Positions 12,801 to 24,315 of a stretch of 64,000 nucleotides of DNA are shown here, in pieces. Within the stretch, counting starts at the first letter, position 1, and each line of letters starts with the position of its first letter. The DNA is from Brugia malayi (lineage: Eukaryota > Nematoda > Chromadorea > Rhabditida > Onchocercidae): positions 11,226,187-11,290,186 of the forward strand of contig NW_025062475.1 of NCBI RefSeq assembly GCF_000002995.4, written 5' to 3'. A program made the position numbers and the translations under genes. The notes below the pieces were generated by a model. It saw only the letters and a list, made by a program, of their open reading frames with translations, was not told where the DNA came from and did not search any database.

Positions 12801-14109
12801 AGAAATTTTCTCTTTGAATTATCAACGAAATAGTTTATAATGTGTTGAAAGGAGCAACTCTATCATGCAGAAAGGAGAACATAAAAGTGGGACATTAAGT
12901 CTCTGGGAAGGACATTAATGATTAGAAAGAGTCCTACTGCAACTTGATAAACATCTATCCCATTTGCAGGGACCGTATAATTCCATTTTTAATTCATATT
13001 CTAAAAATAAAATTCGCTCATATTTATGCTTCTGTTGTAACATATTTATGTTCACTAAAAATTAAAATTCTCGATGAAAATATAAAGCTTTTTTAGATTA
13101 CAAGAGAATTAGAGCACTGCCAGTTTATAAAAACTAAGCATTAAGATAAGATGGAACTGCACATATTGGGAAAAAAAGAAAGACTTCTTGAGTTCCATAA
13201 ATAACTTAAGAAAGTCATAAGATGTCATTTTGAGCAAATTAATATAGATTTCATAAAACACGTCGAAATAATATAACTTCCAATTTAGACAATGAAAATA
13301 ATTCTTTCTGGGTTACAAATGTAAGCAATGTTCCCATCTAAATCTAGATTACTTATAATATTATTCTTAGAATGAAATTAGAGGAAAAGAAACAAATGTA
13401 GTGAAAACGAATTGTACAAAATTTAGCTTCTAAAATTAATCTAATCTCACTGCACGAGCATCAAACGCATATATGTCTACTATCCGTATCAAACCGGAAA
13501 CTTAACAACAACTGTTACAATCTTAAAAAAAACTCCGGGATAACAGATTTTTTTTTTATCGACTTTGATTACTGAAATTTCAGGACTTACAGTTATATAA
13601 CAATATTACTGAGAGACTATATGTTCCTTAAATCTTGATCAAATAATAAGCTAAAATGGAAAAAAAAAAGTAGAACTGTACTTTCAATTTGCAAAAACAT
13701 TTAAGATAAATTGTAACATCACAAAGAGAAGATTTGACTTGACCAAAAAAGTAAACTGCATATTCATTAGTTTTTCTTTACCAGACGACATCCACCAAGA
13801 TAGCATCATCAGTTCTGTTTATAGTTAAGAGAAAAACTTACTCGTCATTCCTATGAAAGATTTAAATATTCGGAAAAAATACATCCATAACTTCCGAATA
13901 TTGTCAAAAAGGAAAATTTGCCAGAACAGATCCATAATAACAAAGAATTCTAATCGGTTGTTCAGTACTATTATACAGCACATAATTCATGAAACAATCC
14001 ATTTTCTCGTCGTCTTAATGGCAAGAATATCCAATAAATATGAAATGCAATATACTGTATGATATTTAGTCCCATTATCAATAAAGATGTTCACAGGGTG
14101 AATATACGG

Positions 14110-14290
14110 CAATCAGAAATACTAGCACTATAACTGTCATGATCTGAAATTCAAAAATATTATGAAACCGAAAAACCAGAAATAGTAGTAACACAACTAT
14201 AACGATCTGAAATTCAAAAGTATTATAAAGCCGAAAAACCAGAAATACTAGTAATACAGGTGTAGCGATCTGAAATTCAAAACATAAAAC
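14110..14290. repeat. 63-bp tandem repeat, about three copies
   Basis: The motif GATCTGAAATTCAAAA recurs at 14141, 14203 and 14267 and each copy continues into CCGAAAAACCAGAAATA-type sequence; the tail of an earlier copy precedes the first. The period is 62-64 bp, close to a multiple of three, so the minus strand reads as a repeated 21-residue hydrophobic block (FEFQI...LVFLVFR). That frame starts without coding context, so I treat the array as non-coding. Confidence 0.85.
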
Positions 14291-15058
14291 CGAAACCTGG
14301 ATGTACAACACAAAGGAAATGAGATTTCTGGATAGGAAAATTTCTGACTTTCCTAATTTCAAATTCTAAAAAAATTAAAATAGTCGAAGGATTTAAGTGA
14401 AATAGAAAGAATTTTAATCTTATATACTGATTAGTATTGTAAAACTATTAAACTTCACTCCTGAATCAAACACAGCTTCTTATATGACACAGTTAAGCAC
14501 CTCAAGCAACTCTTCCAAAACATATCAATAAAGAAACAACACATATTAGGTAAACCAATTCTACAAACTCAGCTAATTTGCTGATTATCACTCCGCTGCG
14601 ATGATAAGACATATTCTTAGTGATTTATTTATTATGTGAGCAACAAACTCCTTCCCAGTATTATTAGACAAGTAGGCAGTAAGGCATTCTGATAATGACT
14701 TAATTTTAGGAAAGCTTTAGAAAAAATGGTTAAATGACACCAACAAAACTATAATATATCGACTTCTCCAAAATTTCGAACTTTTCCATAAATCCAAAAA
14801 GGGCACAATACCTAAAATATATGAGCTCCTCTACAAAGATAGATTGCCAGATTCTGCTTCTTAAATTATAGGATTCTAGAATGCAAAAAAATTACTGAAA
14901 GCGGTATTAGACATTAACTAGTTCCAATTTTGACTAAAAATGTTAGCGAGTAAAATACGACAGATGAATAAGTGGAGTCATGTGCAAATGGTTAAGGAGT
15001 TCAGGACAGGCAATTTTTTACAGCTAACTTTACACAGTCCATTACAACTAGTCGATGC

Positions 15059-15124
15059 TCATCGAGAACTGGTTCGATGATTCAAGATATATGCACCGCC
15101 TGTTATGCATTTTTCGTGAAAAGA
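15059..15124 (-). other. Orphan coding-like segment A
   Basis: After a TGATGCAG acceptor the minus strand reads 21 residues (SFHEKCITGGAYILNHRTSSR) to a TGA. It would join in phase to the segment at 15320-15389. No family is recognised and both pieces are short. Confidence 0.15.
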
Positions 15125-15319
15125 CTGCATCACAAAACGATAAAAAAACAAGCATCATAAACATGACTCGTCTCATATAATCTGTAAATTCAAACTAAAT
15201 TCGATAATACGTGGGCTATGTGCAGAAAAAAATCACAAAAAATCCAAATGAAATTAAATGATCATATTACTTATGGTAGTTAAACTGCTATAAATCAAAC
15301 AAACATGCTCGTTACTAAC

Positions 15320-15389
15320 CTTTAATCCATCTTCATGCTCCTTTACAACTATAGCGGCACTCCGGAAAAGGATTTTACAAGCAGATTTG
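15320..15389 (-). other. Orphan splice-bounded exon candidate B
   Basis: A 70-bp minus-strand stretch is bounded by AATTTCAG at its start and AAAG followed by GTTAGT at its end. One frame is open for 23 codons, including CKILFRSAAIVVKEHEDGLK. The base composition is more balanced than in the neighbourhood. I see no start exon, so it may be an alternative or untranslated exon of a minus-strand transcript, or chance. Confidence 0.25.
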
Positions 15390-15850
15390 CTGAAATTATT
15401 ATGAAAAAAACACGACAACATAACAATCAATATTTAGCTGCTGGCTTAACTCAACTCTGTCTTCAACACTAAAATACATTAACTTAAGAGTTTCAAAATA
15501 TTCGACCAATAACGGTCATTTCCACTTTTTCTAAAGGAATTCAAATCAATGTTTTGTCGATTTCAATCAAAACAATAGTGGCTAGAGAAACAGATTACAG
15601 TATACTGAATAGGCATACAGATAATTTAATTGGTAGAAAAAAGGAAGTCGGAAGAATCAGAGTTGTACTTTTGAATCTGAAATTGTGATAATCTTCAGTG
15701 TTTACGTATCAGTTTGAACAGTAATCTCCCAATTCAACAGTATGATTAACCACATTCGACAGAGTGTTTTCGTTCAAAGGTTAACGCATAATTATAAAAT
15801 CACCTTAACATACGAATCTTAAGACATTTTACAATTACAATGGTTTCGTA

Positions 15851-15931
15851 TCAATCTTTATTGCTTTCCGGAATCAGAAATAGGTCTTCTATTTGCTTGG
15901 CTTGCAATGGCAGGCCATTTTCCACTTCACT
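15851..15931 (-). other. Orphan terminal-exon candidate C
   Basis: Following a strong TTTTTTTATTTCAG acceptor, 26 codons run to a TGA (LPLQAKQIEDLFLIPESNKD at the end), with AATAAA overlapping the last codons. Upstream exons were not found between here and 17.9 kb. It may end a small unrecognised minus-strand gene. Confidence 0.25.
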
Positions 15932-16440
15932 CTGAAATAAAAAAACACTGGAAGAAAACATTAGAGATATGTCATGTTGACTTCAATTCAACCGACATCA
16001 TTAAAAAAGTAAAATAACGACAAATAATATGGCAGTTACTCATTACTACGTCAGAGCAGTCTAAAATTACGTGATTAATCATTGCATATATTATTATCAT
16101 AAGAGGATTGGATAACGCTGAGAACGGTTGCACTACTAGTAATCTACACAAACTAAAATGTCGTCCTCGTCCTCTCACTGAATCTGATTAACAGGTAAAC
16201 AGGTAAAAAGGTGTCAACTGGATAATCGGGTGGTGAGACAAGGAGTTGATAAAAGTAGTCCATGAGGCAATTATTTGATCTATTATCCACCGGTCAGGAT
16301 ATAATCAATCGTTTAGAAAAGCTGAAATGTTTGTAGAAAAAATATACCGGAATAAATAACAACACTGCAAGGAACCGTTTCATTATCCGGTACGAAGAAT
16401 AAAAGGAGAGGTGACCTATCGTCATTACTGATCAAAGTGA

Positions 16441-17040
16441 TATTCTCGTATCAGCAGCACCCATCCATCCATCCATCTACACCATCTCCTCAATCAAGTC
16501 TTCTCCATTGATTTCATTTGGATCACTCGATCAGTCGGTCTGTCGGTAGGTCTATCGGTCGATTCGTTGGCCGCTTGGTCGTTATCGTTGTTGCGCTCCT
16601 TTTTCTGTTGCTTTCCTCCTGAGATAGTGGCATACTTACATACCCATACAGACACACACATAACATACATACACACACATATCACGCTCACATGCAAACA
16701 GGAGCACACACATATACACACACCAAACATATTAGTATTGTATGTGTGTATGTTATTATCGTGTTTGTATGTGTATGTGTGCGTATGTGCATCTACCCCA
16801 CTATATGTTAAGGGAAAGACAGACAGACAGAGACACACACACACACACACAGGTACACCTTCATTCACAGCAAGCTTCAAAGCTGCACTTTCAAATCGCA
16901 ACTTGACTGGATGGTTTGTGTCAAATCCAGTCATAACACACAGCCATCTCGAGCACTTCTTGCATAACGTCTCGTCTGGTTTGTACATGAAAATGCAAGA
17001 AAATCCTGAAATCATAGAGTGATTATATAATTTCTAATTC
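16441..17040. promoter_or_regulatory. Second GC-elevated, CA/TG-rich island
   Basis: Contains a long CA/TG microsatellite and, at 16860-17020, a more balanced 160-bp block that is open on both strands. The minus reading of that block is flanked by ATTTCAG and GTGTAC. Because opposing frames are equally plausible, I call it regulatory or 5' UTR-like rather than coding. Confidence 0.3.
16641..16860. repeat. CA/TG microsatellite tract
   Basis: Interrupted CACACA runs switch to TGTGTG near 16740 and back to CACACA near 16832-16850, so the tract can partly fold back on itself. Confidence 0.9.
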
Positions 17041-17977
17041 CGGAAATGAAATGGAAAGGAACAACAGGAATAAATGCAACTTAGCACTATGATTTTTTTT
17101 TTTTTTACAATTAATCCATTGTTAGCATTGGCAAAGCATTTAAGATTGTCTAAAACGATCAATAAGAAATTATCATAAATCTCGGATAAATGTTAATTTA
17201 ACCGGATTGTTACACTCTCTCTAAAGAATACATTCATTCCTGTCTTGGGCACAAATCGATGTCTTTTATCTAAATGACGAATTTCTCCATTGAAATTTTT
17301 AGGACACCATATATCAGGTTACTCAGGAATTTTCAGTAATATCTCTCCTATAAATTAATGAATTATTGCAGCAAATTTAACATAAGAAGACCGCACTATA
17401 CCTGATCATCCTTTTGTTCCTCATTTGTAACCATTATGTACCATTATGTTTAGAAGATATACCAAATATAGTCGTAAATTTTGCGCTTAATTTCTTGAAA
17501 ATAAATTTACAAAAAAAAAAAAAAAAAAAAAGAAAAAGCATAACTTACTAACCTAAATTTCAATTAAAGTTAGTTCATGAAGGCACTTATCAACAGCAGC
17601 ATTAAACCATTTACAAATCATTCGAACTGAATCAATAGTGAAGGAAAGAAGAGGGCGGGTTTTGTAAAGAGAAGACAACTCCGCGGGATTATTAATTTTC
17701 ATGGCGATATGTTTGATTCACAGCACAATGTGTTGAAATGGCATTTCAGACCGTGTTTTTGGCGCTTCTGTCGCATTCTCCTCCGCATGTTACATATTTG
17801 TTGACTATATTGGTGTTTATTATAAATAATGTGGAATTGAAAGTGTTGGCAGCCTGCACATTACAAAAATATTTTCACTAAATATAATTACAGAAAAAAA
17901 TTAGTTAGTTAGTATTCTGATAAAAAAGGACAAACTGTTATTTTTGACTGTAAAGATATCGTTATTCATTCTCGCTG
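17041..17977. promoter_or_regulatory. Upstream region of the AAMP-type gene
   Basis: No coding sequence seen. A poly(A) run lies at 17512-17531. The 17640-17780 stretch is richer in G and C than its surroundings and is the most promoter-like part. Confidence 0.3.
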
Positions 17978-17985
17978 TTTTAGAG
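17978..17985 (+). promoter_or_regulatory. Likely spliced-leader acceptor of the AAMP-type gene
   Basis: GTTTTAG ends at 17983, 2 nt before the ATG at 17986. The in-frame extension upstream of the ATG starts only at a TTG, which supports the ATG as the true start. Acceptors this close to a start codon are typical of trans-spliced nematode mRNAs. Confidence 0.6.
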
Positions 17986-20600
17986 ATGGAAGTAAGGGAG
18001 ATGGATGATGGAGATGAGGAATTGCTTAATGAAGAAGACATTATAAACATTATTCCACTGCATGATACCATGAATGGCTCCTCAGAAATATCCGATACAA
18101 CATGTGGCGTTTCAGGGATTGATGGTACGATAGATTGGCATATTTTTTTTTTTTTTTTTCATTTCGGAAAAGGCATTCTATGTTAATTCATTTGACTGGG
18201 TAGTATCAGTGTGAACTTTTTTTTTTAATAGTTTTTCTTAATTTTTTTCTTTTAATCTATGTTTTTGCTTTTAAACATATCACATATATCATAAAGCTTT
18301 TTTTTTTTTAAAAAAAAAAAAAAAGAGAATATGAAATTGTCTTGCAATTAAAGAAAAATTTAGATGAAGATATGGAATTAGCTGAGAATAGTGATATAGA
18401 AATGAATGGCAATGAAGAATTTTCAAATGCAATAACGGAAGCTGATAATGTAATATCGGCATGCAAAGATGAAGCTTTTGTTGTCACATGTTTTCAAGAT
18501 CAGTGGCTCGCTGTTGGTGGAAAAGATGATCAAGCCGTTTTATACAGTCTGCAAAGTAATCCTACATTATCAAGTTAATTAGTTTTGAGCTGCTTTCAAT
18601 TTTTGTTTTTACTGATCTCTTGCATTTTTCTTTCCTTTGATAAGCCAATTTTGTATAATAGAGGTAAACTCCTTAACGTCTGTAATCAAATTACTGGTAA
18701 ATAGTTTTGGTTCTTTTTGTAACTTTTCCAGAAATTTTGTGAATAACTTCGTTTGGTTTCGGAGACTATATACTAAATAGAATTTGTATTCTTTGTAAAA
18801 TACGTGTTGATGTAATCCTATATGTTTTCCACTTGTCACAATTAATATTTTTAAGGTTTGGAACTAGTTCTGAAGATTGATGAACACAAGGATAGTGTAA
18901 TATGTGCAGAGTTTAGTGTTGAGGGGCATCTGTTGGCCACTGGTGATATGAGTGGCCTGATTGTATTAAGCAGTACCAAGGACCTAAAACGATGTTTCTT
19001 AGTAAGAATTGCTTAAGCTTTGTAATCAGAAGATATTGCCCAACTTTTTTAGACTCACTAACGTAGAAGAATTCTTTGTCGTTACTTCGGTATTCTCCCC
19101 CTTTTTTAAAAATGGAAGCTTAGTTTATGTCATCTCTGACGGAAAGGAAGTGTAAAGATGGGTTTTCTTTTCTTTGGAATAAAAGATTCTTAGCTTCATT
19201 TGTTTAATTAATCGTTTGTTTGACATTACGTCCGAGTTCTTTTGGTGCTAGTAGCCACTTTAAAATAACATGAGTATTTAATTTAAAGATTGATGATTGT
19301 GAAGAGTTATCATGGATACGGTGGCATTCATCTGCAGACATTTTGCTTGCTGGTGGTAAAAATGGTGTTTGGATGTGGCTTATAACAAACGACAGTGTTC
19401 GACAAACAAAGGTTTCTATTATTTTTTTTTTATCCTTATAGCACTGTTCATGTGCATTTAGCGCTTCACTTTTTTTGTTTAGTGGATCATTAATATTTGT
19501 GATTAGAATTATTGCAAAAATATGTTTTTGTATTTGAAAGTTCAGGTGTACATGTGTGATTCACCTACCACATCTGTTGACGGCAAACTGCTTAGTGATG
19601 GAAAACGACTTCTTTCTTGCTATGAGGATGGTTCTGTAAAATTATGGTCTCTAAAAGATCAAACATCAGTTAGCATTGTGACAGGGGCTGAAAGCTCTAC
19701 ATGTATAGATGTTCATCATAATTCACCTGTGGCAATTATTGGAGATCTTATGGCACGTTGTTATTTTGTGAATATAGAATCCGCCAAGATATTAAGGATA
19801 TTTGCAGTGGTTGAAGGAGTTACGGTAAAGATTTTCTTTATATTGTTCGCACTTTTTTTAGTGATAGATTGTTATTCTAAAAGCGCTCGTTTTCACAGTG
19901 TGTTAAATTTTAAGTTATTGGATTTACCAATTTTCAGTCTTTCGAAGTAACAATCGAATGCGTGAAATTTTGTCCAACAAAAGAGCCGTGGTTCGTCGTT
20001 GGTACTAATTCTGGACGTCTGGCAATATATGATTTTAGTGCGAACACTTTACGCCATATTTTGAAAGATGATGCTGATCCGGTAGTTACCTGTCGATGGT
20101 ACATGAGAGATTCGAATGAGATGTACATTATTGGTGCTGGTTATAGTGGTATGATTAAGATCTGGGATAGTCGAAGTGGATTACCCGTCTTAGTAGGTTC
20201 TTTTCATCATTATTTAGAAGCAGTCTTTGAGCTCACATAAGATGTCATTCCTGTCCTAAGAATCTAAGATTTGTGACTGAAATTTCATATAAAAATGAAA
20301 CATTATACCGGAAATTATTCACCTTTTTCATGACATTCTTAATAATTTTTCAACTAGAAATTTGAAATTTCTTCATTGTTTTTCATATTTTCAGAAACCT
20401 GCATATATTTGGATGACTTTTAATGTTTAATTTTCTAATTGAAAAATAAATGATTGTATTTTTTCTAGGTAATGCTGTCACAAAGTATTGCTATGGAAGG
20501 TTCTCATTTGCTCTCAATGGATTTGTCTGTGAAAGGACCCATTTTATACGCGTCATATAGTTCTGGACAACTTTGCAAATTTTCTTCTATAAACCGGTGA
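17986..20600 (+). CDS. AAMP: AAMP-type WD40-repeat protein, 7 exons, 427 residues
   Basis: Exons 17986-18124, 18364-18573, 18856-19001, 19289-19411, 19546-19824, 19938-20192 and 20469-20600; every junction has GT-AG ends and matching phase. The product has an acidic N-terminus (MDDGDEELLNEEDIIN) and then WD repeats. It follows vertebrate AAMP along its length: HKDSVICAEFS and ATGDMSGLI at about 127-150, LAGGKNGVWMW in exon 4, SDGKRLLSCYEDGSVKLW ending near residue 240, LAIYDFSANTLRH in exon 6, and GMIKIWDSRSGLP near 370-384. Length is close to the roughly 430 residues of human AAMP. In that family the WD propeller is cytoplasmic/nuclear, and yeast relatives act with ribosomal-protein assembly; the role here is inferred from homology only. 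The exon 1/2 junction was chosen by phase (GATG then ATGAAG) and is the least certain. The TFIIA gene follows 491 bp downstream. Confidence 0.92.
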
Positions 20601-21080
20601 AATCACTCTATTCGGTGGTCTTATTTTAGAACCTCACTGTTTTTAACTAGTTTAAGATTTGGAAAATCAGAGTTTTCTTCAGTTATTTTTAATTGTAAAA
20701 CAGAAAAACCCGTTTAGATTCGAACGTGTTTTATAAAGTTGAGGATCTAAGAATCAACGAGGTCCTGCCTTCCATTTCCCTTTTTCATTTGTTATTGTTG
20801 TATTATATTTAATGAATAAAGATTCCTAGAGTTTGCGAAACTTCTATGATTCGATATGAAGGAATCGTTGCATATATATATATATTTTTTTAATTTTTAA
20901 AAATTATGTATAATGTTGCGAAAAGAAGAGTCCCAGATCTTATATATTTATTTTGTCGTAATTATCGTTGTTTTCCATTCTTTTCTTTTGCTCAACACGC
21001 GATCTCTTTGTATCGTATGTTTCATAATTTATATTAATATATTATTTATATTATTTGTCGTTTTGATAGTGACTTTAAAT
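20601..21080 (+). other. Intercistronic region between the AAMP and TFIIA-gamma genes
   Basis: About 490 bp with no coding sequence. It carries the upstream gene's probable 3' UTR and poly(A) signal, then AT-rich sequence leading to the downstream acceptor. Confidence 0.6.
20815..20820 (+). terminator. AATAAA poly(A) signal of the AAMP-type gene
   Basis: AATAAA lies 215 nt after the stop at 20598-20600 and about 270 nt before the next start codon. It is the first canonical hexamer I see downstream of the gene. Confidence 0.55.
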
Positions 21081-21091
21081 TTAAGTTTCAG
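21081..21091 (+). promoter_or_regulatory. Trans-splice acceptor abutting the TFIIA-gamma start codon
   Basis: TTAAGTTTCAG ends immediately before ATG at 21092. TTTCAG is the preferred nematode 3' splice site, and no cis exon in the right frame is evident upstream, so spliced-leader addition here is the natural reading. Confidence 0.65.
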
Positions 21092-22013
21092 ATGTCTTAC
21101 CAATTATATAGATCGACAACATTGGGGATAGCTCTTCGAAGTACCTTAGATGAATTTGTCGAGGTGAACTTCTATTATTTTAATTTTCTGTTATTTTTTC
21201 TCGCGCAAAAGTGATCCCGATTGTGCTGTTTCGACATAACTATTATATATCATTCATGATTGCAGGACGGTACAATTACACCATCCCTAGCTCAAACGGT
21301 ACTGACAACTTTCGACAAATGTATTAACAGGGCATTATCCCAGCGAGTTAAAAATAAGGTTAATTTCAAGGTAAGTGAGTTTTAGTCTTACTCAACATCT
21401 TTAAAATCCCTTCATGAAACATGGTTTCCAGATGAAAGGCAAGCGGTACTTTCTTATTTGGTCATAGGTATTTAACTTTGTTAAGTTAAATAGGTATGTC
21501 ATATGTCATAGGTATTCATATGTCATAGGTATTTAATTTTGATTTCCTTGAAATTTTCCCGCGATCAAGATATCGTAGGAATCTTTTTTGTTCTTTTTTT
21601 TTTTGTTTTTGTCGAGTGTTTTCAGTCGAAAGGGAAAAAATTGAAATGTAAAATTAGGAGTAAACGATTGAGATGGATAAATAAGATTAAAATTTGATTG
21701 ACATGTTTATAAATTGATTAAAGAACGCAAAATTAGTGCTATGTTGTACCTTAGGATATGTTAACTTTTCTGGGGAATGGAAAAGTGCTAGAGGAAATAA
21801 AAAATATGAAGAGAAGGAATTTTTTCACATCCATCTTTCTATTTTTCATTACAGGCTGACAAACTAAAAGCATATCGATTTTGTGACAATGTTTGGACAT
21901 TTGTAATGGAAAACGTTGAATTCCGTGATGTGACACAGCCGGTAGACGGGGTTGTTGACCGTGTTAAAATAGTAGCGTGTGATGCAAGTGCCGCAAAACT
22001 AGCCAACACGTAG
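21092..22013 (+). CDS. gtf-2A2: Transcription initiation factor IIA small (gamma) subunit, 3 exons, 111 residues
   Basis: Exons 21092-21163, 21266-21370 and 21855-22013; all phase 0, GT-AG. The protein begins [20 protein letters not shown] and includes [26 protein letters not shown] and RVKIVACD. These match the human small subunit (GTF2A2, 109 residues) from end to end. Known role of the family: with the alpha/beta subunits it forms TFIIA, whose beta-barrel contacts TBP and upstream TATA DNA and stabilises the preinitiation complex in the nucleus. The N-terminal part forms the four-helix bundle and the C-terminal exon the beta-barrel. The gene lies 491 bp behind the AAMP-type gene in the same orientation. 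Confidence 0.97.
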
Positions 22014-22883
22014 AACATTTAGGAGAGGACATTTATACACTGTATAATGCTTTATATTGTCTTGTCTGAATATACTATATTAGCTGATGTTAAAAAAAGA
22101 ATTGCTTAAATGAACCCATATTTAGGGTTTAGCAGTATGCACCGTTTCGTCATTATATGATCCTTACATGTTAAGGCGGACCTAGTTGATAGTTACGTTC
22201 GAAATGACATGGGAATTTATAAAAATAGTTAAATATATAATAGAAGGAAAAAGAGGTTTTCAGTTAGCTACTTATGACAATTTGTTAAGTTCGATTTTCA
22301 GTATGATTGACACTTCTCGTTATCACTTTCTCTAAACATCTTTGCTGATATTGTCCTTTTATCTACAGTATTGTATTACAGGGTATAAAAAGTGATAAGA
22401 CAAACAAAAAAACTGACTACATGTTGTTTGTATTCATCTTATTAATATGAAATATTTTGACACCTTAGAGAAATGTATTGTTTTTCGTGTTATGACAGCT
22501 TAGAGGAATGTATTATTTTTCGTGTTTTTTTTTAGAGATAATAATTGTTTGAAAAGTTTTAATAAGCAGTGTTTTGAGTAGCAAATTTCCCCACTGAGGT
22601 TTTTTTTTTTTTTCGCTTTAGCAATACTTCTGTATTCAATTGAATTTTCCAAATGAGAGTCTTTTTTGACTTTCTGTGGGGATTTTTGTGGTTTTATATG
22701 TTCGAAATGTATTAAAAAATTTTTCTGCATCGTGTATTGTGTTGTATTCACTAGTCTGTGTTCAGCATTGACTGGATGTTGAGGTATGCTAATTACCATT
22801 TCAAAGGGATAACATATTTCGACGAATCACTAAAAAACTGAGTAGTGGTTAAGAGAAAATAATCCATTTGACTAGTTTTATTA

Positions 22884-23051
22884 TCAAAGAGCGCAATTTG
22901 CTGAGTGGTCGTATCCATCACTGTTATATCCAGTCGAATATGTTAGTTGATGTGGTTTGAAATATAAGGTGTAGGTGAGAGGTTGAGGTTTGTTATTGGC
23001 AACTGATCGGGAATAGAGGCTCACTGGAATTGTTATTGGTTTCTTGATGAT
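22884..23051 (-). other. Open 56-codon stretch of unknown origin
   Basis: Minus-strand frame of balanced composition ending in TGA, with residues such as SLYSRSVANNKPQPLTYTLY. There is no ATG at its start and no convincing acceptor. Could be a decayed exon or chance. Confidence 0.12.
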
Positions 23052-24315
23052 TTACACAAGTGTTCCTTTGTAGAAATTTTAATGCTAATCGCCGATTGCT
23101 TTTAAATTCTTTTAAAAACTAAGAAGATCACTATCTGTAAGCAGCTTTCATTTATACAATTTCAAGAATTAATGTTAAATAAGCTGCGGAATTTATACAT
23201 TGTGAACGATTAATCTAAGGTTAGTTACATTCTTTTTGTAACAGTACTTTGGTTCATTTCATTACTTTAATCATTATAAGATGCGTTAATTGGTAATCAA
23301 GATGAAGTTTAATTCATATGATCGCAGTCGAACGCTATTTGAGTAACTAAATTAAATATTCGAGAAAGTTTTATTTTATCAACCGCTTCTCTAAGTAGTC
23401 AAGCCTCTTTTCTCTCTGTCACACTACTGTCACATCACGTAAAACAGAGCTAATTAAAGAAAATCATTTCTTTGTTAATGTTATATTTCTTTTTTGGCAA
23501 ACATTTAAAACAGTAATATATTATTTTACAAAAGAAATTTAATTTCGTTTAAATAACACTCTATGTAATTCTCTTATTGTATCTTTTCACAAAATATATT
23601 ATTAAAATTGAATTAGCTATAAATAATTTACGTTGAAATATTAAATTTCTGTCTTTTAATTTTCATTGAAGATAAAAGTATACTATATCATACGGATATA
23701 ATTTGTGGATATTACGGCTCTTATCGATCTAATTTCATGGAATGTTTACAAAAATGTAATAATGCTAATATCTAAATGATAGCTTATCTATAATAATTTT
23801 CAGTTAGAATGCAACGTAAACTATAGCAAAAAAATTGTTAGAAAGTTGGATAAAAATTAAAAATTTTTTTTCTAAATTCAACTGAATCAATAATTTCTTG
23901 TCCATAGAAATTTGCATAAACAAATAATTATAAATAAAAATTTTTTTCTTATTATATTATAATGTCATTTATAGAAGTTACTTATTTTCTTTATACTTTT
24001 CTTTACTCTTGTTAATGATATAATAAATTTTAAGTTTCTACATTTTCGAATTTTTTGATATTTATTTATTCAAAATCTGATAGAATATTGTAATTAAAAA
24101 TTGGAAAAGTTAATTAAAAAGCATTAGCCTTTTAGGCAATATCAATCGATTATATTAATGAGAATAAATATTTTTGAATTGAAAGTAAAACTTAAATAGA
24201 ATAAAGTATGAAATTTTTAAATTTGAAAATTTTTATATCAAAAATTAATGTAACAAAATATTAGTTAATAGAAAAATTATTCATACAAGAATATTAAATA
24301 TTATTTCTAAAATAT

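Larger units (their letters stand above)
12801..16440. other. Intergenic DNA between the EPC and AAMP genes
   Basis: AT-rich sequence with no continuous gene visible. It contains the 63-bp tandem repeat at 14.1-14.3 kb and the isolated splice-bounded segments near 15.1, 15.35 and 15.9 kb listed separately. Apart from those I see nothing coding. Confidence 0.5.

Noticed and set aside
13786..13860. Short AG...GT bounded segments on the minus strand
   Set aside because: Only about 30 bp and 9 bp long with incompatible phases; likely chance splice-like words.
16494..17022. 173-codon minus and 151-codon plus frames across the CA/TG tract
   Set aside because: Mostly alternating Val-Cys or Thr-His peptides from the microsatellite; opposing strands equally open.
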